Positions 13,872 through 18,679 of a stretch of 27,199 nucleotides of DNA are shown here, piece after piece. The DNA comes from a virus: the IMG/VR virus record IMGVR_UViG_3300046327_000092, positions 1 to 27,199 of that record; one strand, 5' to 3'. Each line of letters starts with the position of its first letter. Positions within the stretch are counted from its first letter, which is position 1. The position numbers were made by a program, and so were the translations under genes. The notes under the pieces are model-generated. The model was given only the letters and a program-made list of their open reading frames with translations, ran no database searches and was not told where the DNA came from.

Positions 13872-13948
13872 GGAGGGGTAATTCAGTTGGTTAGAATAAC
13901 TCACTTTTAATGAGTAAGTCGAGGGTTCGAGTCCCTCCCCCTTCACCA
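13872..13948 (+). tRNA. tRNA-Lys (TTT)
   Basis: Acceptor GGAGGGG/CCCCTTC, anticodon stem ACTCA/TGAGT with loop CTTTTAA, T arm GAGGG/CCCTC, A73 and CCA encoded. Confidence 0.92.
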
Positions 13949-13964
13949 AAAACCGAGTATACCT

Positions 13965-14474
13965 TTAATGTAGAAGGCGGCGGCTTTTCTTACCGGAAAA
14001 GGTTATCGTTTGAGAGTGACAATTAGGGCATAGGAATCTAAGATTTTTTAATCTATTGTCATTATGAATTCCGTTGATATGATCAAGTTGTAGAGATATC
14101 GGTTTACTGTTATAGGTATTGGTTATATTACATTCAGCACATCTATAATCCCATCCTCTTTCCAATAATCTGTTCTTTATAAAAAATCTATTATTAAATG
14201 TGGACGATGTGACGAATATCTCCTCGTCTGTTTTTCTAATCTTTTTACCAGTCTCAATCATTTTTTTATGTCTATTCTCATTTATATTTGTCAAATCCAA
14301 TTCGTAGAATTTTATAACCAAGTTTAATGTTTTATAATTTCCACAAGAAGCCCTGACATTCAATGCATCTAGTATTTCTTTATATGTGTTGTGGGTGTTT
14401 AATAAATTTTGTAATTCTTCAGATGGTATTTTCCAAAATAAACTTCTTTTTTGCCTTGATTTCTTATCAGTCAT
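13965..14474 (-). CDS. HNH endonuclease
   Basis: The 169-residue protein has a complete HNH motif: zinc pair CAECN, then LQLDHINGIHNDNRLKNLRF and LCPNCHSQT with the second zinc pair. The N-terminal half is basic and helical and includes a likely DNA-recognition helix-turn-helix (YKEILDALNVRASCGNYKTL). It lies opposite to the tRNAs, 17 bases after tRNA-Lys. A late promoter CTAAATA lies 7 bases before its ATG, so the gene can be expressed on its own. It is the intact counterpart of the frameshifted gene at 9825. Confidence 0.88.
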   Translation of the reverse strand: MTDKKSRQKRSLFWKIPSEELQNLLNTHNTYKEILDALNVRASCGNYKTLNLVIKFYELDLTNINENRHKKMIETGKKIRKTDEEIFVTSSTFNNRFFIKNRLLERGWDYRCAECNITNTYNSKPISLQLDHINGIHNDNRLKNLRFLCPNCHSQTITFSGKKSRRLLH

Positions 14475-14481
14475 ACCCTAT

Positions 14482-14488
14482 TATTTAG
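14482..14488 (-). promoter_or_regulatory. Late promoter CTAAATA
   Basis: On the minus strand GACTAAATAATAGGGTATG, 7 bases between element and ATG. Confidence 0.65.
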
Positions 14489-14542
14489 TCATTCGATACA
14501 ATAATTAATTTGTGGTTAAAACAACCAGATGGTAGAACCAAA

Positions 14543-14615
14543 CCGAGAGTAGTATAATTGGCTATTACCCTCCCTTGTGACGGGAGATATTCAAGTTCGA
14601 ACCTTGACTCGCGGA
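14543..14615 (+). tRNA. tRNA-His (GTG), no G-1
   Basis: Anticodon stem CTCCC/GGGAG with loop TTGTGAC, D stem GTA/TAC, T arm TCAAG/CTTGA. Acceptor CCGAGAG/CTCGCGG has one A-G mismatch. The base before position 1 is A rather than G, and position 73 is A. Most bacteria have G-1 and C73; loss of both is known in part of the alphaproteobacteria. Confidence 0.85.
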
Positions 14616-14616
14616 C

Positions 14617-14644
14617 TTGACTAATCAAAATTTTAAAGTAGAAT
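14617..14644 (+). promoter_or_regulatory. Sigma70-like promoter, leaderless geometry
   Basis: TTGACT, 16-base spacer, TAGAAT ending 6 bases before ATG 14651. It starts two bases after tRNA-His. Confidence 0.7.
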
Positions 14645-14650
14645 AAATTT

Positions 14651-14740
14651 ATGGAAATTGATAGTCAAACAATGAAACAAATAGTGGACTTATTAAAAGA
14701 TATGAATACTATGATGGACTCTTTTAGAAACAATAATTAA
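14651..14740 (+). CDS. Small protein, 29 aa
   Basis: The frame MEIDSQTMKQIVDLLKDMNT continues for 9 residues as a single amphipathic helix with a heptad-like pattern. The promoter distance (6 bases) matches other genes and the next ATG follows one base after the stop, so it is probably a real first cistron. No family is recognised. Confidence 0.55.
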   Translation: MEIDSQTMKQIVDLLKDMNTMMDSFRNNN

Positions 14741-14741
14741 T

Positions 14742-14993
14742 ATGATAGTAAGAACAATAAGTTTACAAAGAGAAATTCCTCAAGTTAGAACATATTTCGG
14801 GGGACAGGGTTATAATATAAGTAGACCGGAAACTAAACAAAATTTCATAGTTTATGGTAAAGATATTCAATTTGATATTTCAATGTTAACCCACGATGGA
14901 TTTTATCTACCAGTTGATTGTGATGTTGATATGGAAATAAAGTTTACCATAATTCCGAAACCACAATCACCAGTAATTAAAACTTTTAAATAA
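14742..14993 (+). CDS. Unknown protein, 83 aa
   Basis: A beta-rich small protein (for example FYLPVDCDVDMEIKFTIIPK) without a recognised family, signal peptide or membrane segment. It starts one base after the stop of the 29-residue frame and is surely co-transcribed with it. The alternating hydrophobic strands suggest a beta-sandwich, which is common in small virion proteins. That is inference only. Confidence 0.65.
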   Translation: MIVRTISLQREIPQVRTYFGGQGYNISRPETKQNFIVYGKDIQFDISMLTHDGFYLPVDCDVDMEIKFTIIPKPQSPVIKTFK

Positions 14994-14998
14994 TTTAT

Positions 14999-15117
14999 AA
15001 AACTTCGTGTCCCCTTGTAATGGGTGGGGGGTGGCGGAAGGAAACTTCGTGAGTCCCGTGACAGTATCGCAATGTGAAGGCAATCCATGCCCGAAAGGGA
15101 ACGGCTCGATTCTTAGC
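14999..15117 (+). ncRNA. Possible structured RNA with GNRA hairpins
   Basis: No convincing frame exists in this stretch. It contains GAAG-GAAA-CTTC (15037-15048) and CCC-GAAA-GGG (15090-15099), two GAAA tetraloop hairpins. It also has a G-rich tract (GGGTGGGGGGTGG near 15022) and a 10-base direct repeat AAACTTCGTG (15000 and 15042). No tRNA cloverleaf can be drawn. Confidence 0.35.
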
Positions 15118-15145
15118 TTGACTATGTTGCAACATGGTATAGAAT
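15118..15145 (+). promoter_or_regulatory. Promoter with palindrome in the spacer
   Basis: TTGACT (15118-15123), 16-base spacer, TAGAAT (15140-15145). The spacer begins with the perfect 12-bp palindrome ATGTTGCAACAT, a likely operator for a dimeric regulator. Confidence 0.65.
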
Positions 15146-15151
15146 AAAAAC

Positions 15152-15316
15152 GTATCCAAGGTGGACGCTCTTGAATGAGAAGTGTTACTCATGTAGGTGA
15201 ACTAAACGAATGTTCTCTGGATATTATCAATCAAATAGGTATAGTTGAATTTCGAAATAGATTATACTGAATGTGAAATGGTTGGGGCTAATGCAAATGA
15301 CCCTTCTTGATTGATA
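15152..15316 (+). ncRNA. Structured RNA of about 165 nt, unknown
   Basis: The predicted start 6 bases after the -10 coincides with helix GTATCC (15152-15157) pairing with 15219-15224, enclosing an ATGAG/CTCAT hairpin. A second domain is closed by 10 bp, TATCAATCAA (15225-15234) with 15307-15316. It contains a GTATA/TATAC arm capped by the palindrome ATTTCGAAAT. It ends 4 bases before tRNA-Gly and is probably cut from the same precursor. Confidence 0.6.
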
Positions 15317-15320
15317 TAAC

Positions 15321-15394
15321 GCGGGATTAGGTTAATGGTAAACCGTCTGACTTCCACTCAGAAGTTATCAGTTCGATTCTGATATCCCGTACCA
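15321..15394 (+). tRNA. tRNA-Gly (TCC)
   Basis: Acceptor GCGGGAT/ATCCCGT (G1-T72), D stem GGT/ACC, anticodon stem TCTGA/TCAGA with loop CTTCCAC, T arm ATCAG/CTGAT, A73 and CCA encoded. Confidence 0.92.
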
Positions 15395-15401
15395 TAAAAT
15401 T

Positions 15402-15839
15402 ATGACCACATATCCAATACAATATAAAAAAGGTAAGATTGTAAAACATATTAAAACATATTAAACCATATAAGGATAACACAAAAACACGTAAGTATAC
15501 ATATACTATAGACGCTTATACTTCTGTTCCATTATCAAAATTAATAGAATGGGTTGAGTCTAATGATGGTGATCCAAGAAATGCCATTTTAGATATTAAA
15601 GAAGATTATTATGATAATATTGTGGGTGATCTTTCTTTAGAAATTCCATTAACCGAAAGGAATTAAATGATTTAGAGAAAGATTATCAAAAAAGATTAAA
15701 GGATTGGAATGAGTGGGTTGTATTATCCAAAGAAGCAAGAGAATCCGATGATTTTAAAGAGAAGGAAAAAAGAGCGAAATCTTTAAATAATATTCTAAAG
15801 CAGTTAGAAAAAATTAGAAAACAACAAGATAAATTATGA
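15402..15839 (+). pseudogene. Unknown gene broken by a 10-bp tandem duplication and a 1-bp loss
   Basis: From ATG 15402 the frame reads MTTYPIQYKKGKIVKHIKTY and stops. The cause is a tandem copy of AAACATATTA (15444-15453 and 15454-15463). Without one copy the frame continues as PYKDNTKTRKYTYTIDAYTS then VPLSKLIEWVESNDGDP, to ERN-stop near 15666. A further -1 shift there continues as LNDLEKDYQKRLKDWNEWV and a Lys/Glu-rich coiled-coil-like tail ending at TGA 15839, which overlaps the next start as ATGA. About 145 residues originally; no family recognised. Confidence 0.7.
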
Positions 15840-16294
15840 ACGAAGAATTGATACTACACGATTCGGAAACATTAAAACATGTTAATGAAGTCCGATCTAA
15901 TATATGGAATCTAATAAAGGAATTGGATGAACGCGCACAAGTTCATGATGCTTCCAAATTTCAAGAACCGGAAAGAAGTGTATTCGCACAGAATACACCA
16001 AAGTTGGCTAAGACGGAATATGGAACAGATGCTTATAAGGAATTACTTGTTGAAGTAAAACCCGCAATCGATCATCACTATTCCAAGAACACACACCATC
16101 CAGAACATTGGCCGAATGGTATTGAGGATATGGACCTTTTAGATCTAGTTGAAATGTTGTCGGATTGGGCGGCTGCTACCAAAAGAAATAAGAATGGCAA
16201 CATTCATAAATCCATTGAATTGAATCAAGAGCGATTTAAGATTTCTCCACAGCTTTCCAAAATTTTCACAAACACTGTAAATAGATATTTTTAA
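15836..16294 (+). CDS. DUF5662 family protein
   Basis: The 152-residue protein has the family pattern VHDASKFQEPE near residue 38, then IDHHYSKNTHHPEHWPNGI and DMDLLDLVEMLSDWAAATKR. The ordered His and Asp residues (HD..E..HH...HHPE..D) resemble an HD-like metal site, so a phosphohydrolase-type activity is possible. The biochemical function of the family is not established as far as I know. The start overlaps the stop of the broken upstream gene (ATGA), so it was the second cistron of an operon and may now be poorly translated. Confidence 0.8.
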   Translation: MNEELILHDSETLKHVNEVRSNIWNLIKELDERAQVHDASKFQEPERSVFAQNTPKLAKTEYGTDAYKELLVEVKPAIDHHYSKNTHHPEHWPNGIEDMDLLDLVEMLSDWAAATKRNKNGNIHKSIELNQERFKISPQLSKIFTNTVNRYF

Positions 16295-16297
16295 TTA

Positions 16298-16330
16298 GCC
16301 TTGTTAGTTTAATGGTAAAACGGTAGATTT
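16298..16330 (+). other. 5' half of a lost tRNA
   Basis: GCCTTGT, TA and a good D arm GTTT/AAAC with loop AATGGTA look like the first 25 bases of a tRNA. The anticodon arm and 3' half are missing and tRNA-Thr follows at once, so this seems to be a deletion or recombination remnant. Confidence 0.5.
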
Positions 16331-16410
16331 GCTTCAGTCGCTTAGTGGTCGATAGCACCATACTTGTAATATGGTATTCCACACCGTCAGTTCGAATCTG
16401 ACCTGAAGCT
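16331..16410 (+). tRNA. tRNA-Thr (TGT)
   Basis: Acceptor GCTTCAG/CTGAAGC perfect, D stem GCT/AGC, anticodon stem CCATA/TATGG with loop CTTGTAA, T arm GTCAG/CTGAC, T73, no CCA. The variable loop is 11 bases, longer than the usual 4-5. Confidence 0.88.
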
Positions 16411-16411
16411 C

Positions 16412-16612
16412 TTATTTTCTAATTCTTTTACTATTAGAATTTAAATTTCTAAAATTTGGAGTTAAAGAATGACAATTTGGACATATTACTTCTAAATTAT
16501 CCTCAATACAATTTTCAGCGTCTCCATCAATATGATTTATTTCTAGAGGACAATTATTTGTTTGTGGGTGAAGTTCACTCCAACCACATTCAAACAATTG
16601 GGGCAACTCCAA
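16412..16612 (-). pseudogene. HNH endonuclease C-terminal fragment
   Basis: The frame encodes CPLEINHIDGDAENCIEDNL followed by EVICPNCHSLTPNFR, a clear HNH active site with its second zinc pair. Only about 66 residues precede the frame's loss in the neighbouring tRNA-Arg, the first zinc pair is reduced to FECGW, and no ATG or promoter is present (only TTG). It is best read as the 3' end of a truncated free-standing HNH gene. Confidence 0.7.
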
Positions 16613-16632
16613 TGATTTAAAAGAATATATAA

Positions 16633-16704
16633 GGGAGATTAGTATAACGGAAGAACATATGAATACGAATCATAAGACAGTGGGTTCAATTCCCCTATTT
16701 CCCA
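16633..16704 (+). tRNA. tRNA-Arg (ACG)
   Basis: Acceptor GGGAGAT/ATTTCCC, anticodon stem TATGA/TCATA with loop ATACGAA, T arm GTGGG/CCCCT with one mismatch, A73, no CCA. A34 would need deamination to inosine by host TadA. Confidence 0.85.
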
Positions 16705-16709
16705 CAAAA

Positions 16710-16782
16710 GGCTAGGTATTCCAATGGTAGAGAAAGTGCGCTAAGAACGCATACAGTGTCGGTTCGAATCCGACCCTAGCTA
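16710..16782 (+). tRNA. Class I tRNA with AAG (Leu) anticodon
   Basis: Acceptor GGCTAGG/CCTAGCT, D stem TTC/GAA, anticodon stem GTGCG/CGCAT with loop CTAAGAA (AAG), T arm GTCGG/CCGAC, A73. The variable loop is only 5 bases, whereas all standard Leu tRNAs have a long arm, so body and anticodon disagree. Confidence 0.78.
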
Positions 16783-16787
16783 CATAA

Positions 16788-16862
16788 CCCTTGGTAGCTG
16801 AGTTGGTTCCAAGCGGCAGATTGAAGATTTGCAGTAGGTCGGTTCGATTCCGACACAAGGGA
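16788..16862 (+). tRNA. tRNA-Phe (GAA)
   Basis: CCCTTG/CAAGGG acceptor (7-66 unpaired), D stem GCT/AGC, anticodon stem GCAGA/TTTGC with loop TTGAAGA, T arm GTCGG/CCGAC, A73, no CCA. Confidence 0.88.
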
Positions 16863-16874
16863 CATTAAATTAAA

Positions 16875-16949
16875 TGGAACATTAGCATAGTGGTTTAATG
16901 CACCCGCCTGTCGAGCGGGTTATCGTCGGTTCGAATCCGTCATGTTCCG
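16875..16949 (+). tRNA. tRNA-Asp (GTC)
   Basis: Acceptor GGAACAT/ATGTTCC perfect, D stem GCA/TGC, anticodon stem CCCGC/GCGGG with loop CTGTCGA, G73, no CCA. Confidence 0.92.
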
Positions 16950-16953
16950 CATT

Positions 16954-17130
16954 ATGAAAACAAGTTGGGTTGAAAATTTATATGATGACGAGGGAGATTG
17001 TTATGAAAAATGTATTCTCCTCTTTTATGATAACACTATTTTAAAATTTGAAACCGTGGAACAGCTTGACTATTTTGCGAGTAGTGTTAAAATAATGGTT
17101 AACGAAATAAAAGAAATATCAGATGACTAA
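16954..17130 (+). CDS. Small acidic protein, 58 aa
   Basis: I start at ATG 16954 (MKTSWVENLYDDEGDC), because the in-frame ATG at 16942 lies inside tRNA-Asp. The protein is acidic and beta/alpha in character, with no known family. It begins 4 bases after the tRNA, lacks its own promoter, and is followed 3 bases later by the next gene, so both are expressed from the tRNA transcript. Confidence 0.65.
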   Translation: MKTSWVENLYDDEGDCYEKCILLFYDNTILKFETVEQLDYFASSVKIMVNEIKEISDD

Positions 17131-17133
17131 ACC

Positions 17134-17409
17134 ATGAACTGGAAATGTATGAGATGTGGTCATATTTTTAATGACTCAAATAAAGAATGTAATTGCAGTG
17201 AAAGTCCATCACCATGGGTAGCATTACGAGAAATTACCGATACTGTAAGATTGGATTGGCTTGCTAATAATATAAATTGTTATAAATTTATAGGTCATCC
17301 ATCAATGGATGGAAAATATCCATGTTGGAGTGTTTGGTCCCCAAAAGAAGGGAGAACAACAAGAAAAACATTAAGAGAAGCGATTGATGCTTCTATGGAT
17401 TTGGAATAA
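17134..17409 (+). CDS. Small zinc-ribbon protein, 91 aa
   Basis: The N terminus has CMRCG at residues 5-9 and CNCS at residues 19-22, a probable zinc ribbon. The rest (DTVRLDWLANN, then LREAIDASM) belongs to a widespread type of short phage protein that carries an LDWL helix and an LREAID helix. The function is unknown. It lies in one transcript with the 58-residue gene upstream and with tRNA-Gln 2 bases downstream. Confidence 0.72.
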   Translation: MNWKCMRCGHIFNDSNKECNCSESPSPWVALREITDTVRLDWLANNINCYKFIGHPSMDGKYPCWSVWSPKEGRTTRKTLREAIDASMDLE

Positions 17410-17411
17410 AT

Positions 17412-17483
17412 TGAGGGGTAGTGTAACGGTTAGCACAGCAGATTTTGAATCTGCTAGTGAGGGTTCGATTCCCTCCCCCTCTA
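17412..17483 (+). tRNA. tRNA-Gln (TTG)
   Basis: D stem GTG/CAC, anticodon stem GCAGA/TCTGC with loop TTTTGAA, T arm GAGGG/CCCTC, A73. Position 1 (T) faces T72 and is unpaired; 2-7 pair with 66-71. A weak 1-72 pair is normal for Gln tRNAs. Confidence 0.9.
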
Positions 17484-17488
17484 CATAT

Positions 17489-17580
17489 GGGTGTGTGGTC
17501 GAGTCTGGTTTATGGCATCCGATTTGAAATCGGACGATGGGTTAGTAGCCTGTCCGTGGGTTCAAATCCTACCGCACCCG
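17489..17580 (+). tRNA. tRNA-Ser (TGA)
   Basis: Acceptor GGGTGTG/CGCACCC, anticodon stem TCCGA/TCGGA with loop TTTGAAA, long variable arm, T arm GTGGG/CCTAC, G73. A normal serine tRNA and a useful reference for the two odd ones at 9700 and 17910. Confidence 0.93.
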
Positions 17581-17581
17581 C

Positions 17582-17609
17582 TTGACATTGATTAAAACCG
17601 AAATATAAT
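17582..17609 (+). promoter_or_regulatory. Sigma70-like promoter, leaderless geometry
   Basis: TTGACA, a 16-base spacer containing TTGATTAAAACCG, and TATAAT ending 6 bases before ATG 17616. It starts 2 bases after tRNA-Ser. Confidence 0.85.
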
Positions 17610-17615
17610 ACAACC

Positions 17616-17831
17616 ATGTCAGATAGATACAACGCAATAACAGTGGTTCTTGAAAAAGACACCAGAGATGACGATGCTCAAGACATTATAGCAGCACTAA
17701 AAATGGTAAAAGGTGTAGCTGATGCTAAACCAAATATTGTCAATGTGGATTCTTTTGTATCTGATACTAGAGCAAGACAAGAACTTGGATCTAAATTGTT
17801 TGAAGTGTTATATGATAAATATAAAAAATAA
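17616..17831 (+). CDS. Unknown small protein, 71 aa
   Basis: The sequence MSDRYNAITVVLEKDTRDDD is followed by an amphipathic helix (AQDIIAALKMVKGVADAKP) and a basic C terminus. Proteins of this shape (a beta strand then a helix with MVKGV) occur in many large phages as conserved small hypothetical proteins; I know no function. The start is fixed by the perfectly spaced promoter. The stop codon directly abuts tRNA-Ala, so the transcript continues into the Ala, Ser-like, GAC-like RNA and Cys genes. Confidence 0.75.
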   Translation: MSDRYNAITVVLEKDTRDDDAQDIIAALKMVKGVADAKPNIVNVDSFVSDTRARQELGSKLFEVLYDKYKK

Positions 17832-17906
17832 TGGGATGCAGCTTTAGTTGGTTAAAGCACTTCATTTGCAATGAAGAGTTCGCAGGTTCGATTCCTGTCA
17901 TCTCCA
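17832..17906 (+). tRNA. tRNA-Ala (TGC)
   Basis: Anticodon stem CTTCA/TGAAG with loop TTTGCAA, D stem GCTT/AAGC, T arm GCAGG/CCTGT. With standard numbering G3 faces T70, the known alanine identity pair, while T1 faces C72 and is unpaired. A73, no full CCA. Confidence 0.9.
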
Positions 17907-17909
17907 CAT

Positions 17910-17995
17910 ACCAAGATGCGTGAATGGTTGAAGCGAGCGGATTCCAAATCCGCCGAACGAAAGTTCCACTGTGGGTTCGAATCCTACTCTTGGTG
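17910..17995 (+). tRNA. Class II (serine-type) tRNA with CCA (Trp) anticodon
   Basis: Acceptor ACCAAGA/TCTTGGT perfect, D stem CGT/GCG with the serine-like loop GAATGGTTGAA, anticodon stem GCGGA/TCCGC with loop TTCCAAA (CCA). The variable arm is 17 bases (GAAC-GAAA-GTTC), T arm GTGGG/CCTAC, G73. Body, variable arm and discriminator are those of serine tRNA, but the anticodon reads UGG (Trp). It differs from the serine anticodon CGA by one base at position 35. Confidence 0.85.
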
Positions 17996-18000
17996 CATGA

Positions 18001-18230
18001 GATTATTAAGGATGTCGGCTTAGAAGCAGCCATCATTTAAAGAGTTACGGCATTGCCATGATGGTGCGATATGTCAGCCAGTTCGGTAACAGAACATACT
18101 GATGATGTGCCTGTGGATAAACAAGAGTCGTCGTAGGGTCATCAAGCCCAACCACTAGAGAACATAGGATAGTGGCGACAAGTAGGTTCCTAAGCCTCAA
18201 GTATTTGGCGTAACAGCACACTTTTTAATC
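18001..18230 (+). ncRNA. Split mimic of the 23S rRNA GTPase-associated centre (L11-binding domain)
   Basis: Bases 18009-18045 match 23S rRNA 1054-1090 (E. coli numbering) with one change inside helix 43 (U1061 to C). This covers the GGCTTAGAAGCAGCC hairpin with A1067 and the CATCATTTAAAGAGT strand (the GAGT ending as in Thermotoga-type rRNA). After a 162-base insert, 18208-18221 match 1091-1104 (GCGTAACAGC then ACAC; 13 of 14). The ends pair as rRNA helix 42 in the same register (G18010-C18221 = G1055-C1104), extended to 18001/18230 with two T-T mismatches. The insert folds into its own arms: TCAG/CTGA with GTTC/GAAC, and CCACTA/TAGTGG within GTCG/CGAC. The element lies between tRNA genes on one transcript. 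Confidence 0.85.
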
Positions 18231-18237
18231 TCACAAT

Positions 18238-18308
18238 GTTCCGTTGACAGATTGGTTATGTGAGTGATTGCAAATCACTTAAGGGGGATTCGATTTCCTC
18301 ACGGAACT
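18238..18308 (+). tRNA. tRNA-Cys (GCA)
   Basis: Acceptor GTTCCGT/ACGGAAC, D stem ACA/TGT, anticodon stem AGTGA/TCACT with loop TTGCAAA, T arm GGGGA/TCCTC, T73 (U73 is the Cys identity base), no CCA. Confidence 0.92.
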
Positions 18309-18328
18309 CAGAAAACTAATATAAAATT

Positions 18329-18679
18329 ATGGAATATCCACAAGCTTACTGTGAAAAATGGAGAATATCGAGAAAACCACATAAATGTTGTGAGTGTGGT
18401 GGAATTATCTTTTATAAAGAACGATATCACTATTGTTCTGGAGTATGGGATGGTCAGGGACAATCATATAAAACATGTGTAGATTGTAATGAATTTCGCA
18501 ATCTGATAAATTCTACCAACTCATATGAGGATGGTGCCGCTCTTGGAGAATTAAGAGAATATATAATGTCTGATTATTTTCTTCCAGACATTACCAAATT
18601 TGTATCGATCTGGGATAAGCGTGGTGTGTTTGTCAGACCCAAAATTAGGGAATGGATAAGAAGAGGAAAAATTATTTAG
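18329..18679 (+). CDS. Small zinc-binding phage protein, 116 aa
   Basis: Residues about 19-52 hold four well-spaced cysteines: HKCCECGG and, 25 residues on, TCVDCNEF, with YHYCSGVWDG in between. This treble-clef-like zinc arrangement followed by a helical tail is common in phage hypothetical proteins, and I know no function for it. It is the only intact gene here that ends in TAG, notable because the window encodes a tRNA reading UAG; readthrough would add 9 codons up to a second TAG and then 5 more before TAA. It converges with the endolysin gene and overlaps it by 8 bases. Confidence 0.72.
   Translation: MEYPQAYCEKWRISRKPHKCCECGGIIFYKERYHYCSGVWDGQGQSYKTCVDCNEFRNLINSTNSYEDGAALGELREYIMSDYFLPDITKFVSIWDKRGVFVRPKIREWIRRGKII

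Noticed and set aside
18001-18230. Host rRNA contamination or a chimeric read as origin of the GAC match
   Set aside because: The match stops inside the domain, resumes after a folded insert, and the flanking helix is a phage-specific sequence that pairs in the correct register; a chimera would continue with rRNA.
9500-18310. CRISPR array or insertion sequence in the accessory region
   Set aside because: No regularly spaced repeats, no transposase and no terminal inverted repeats were found.
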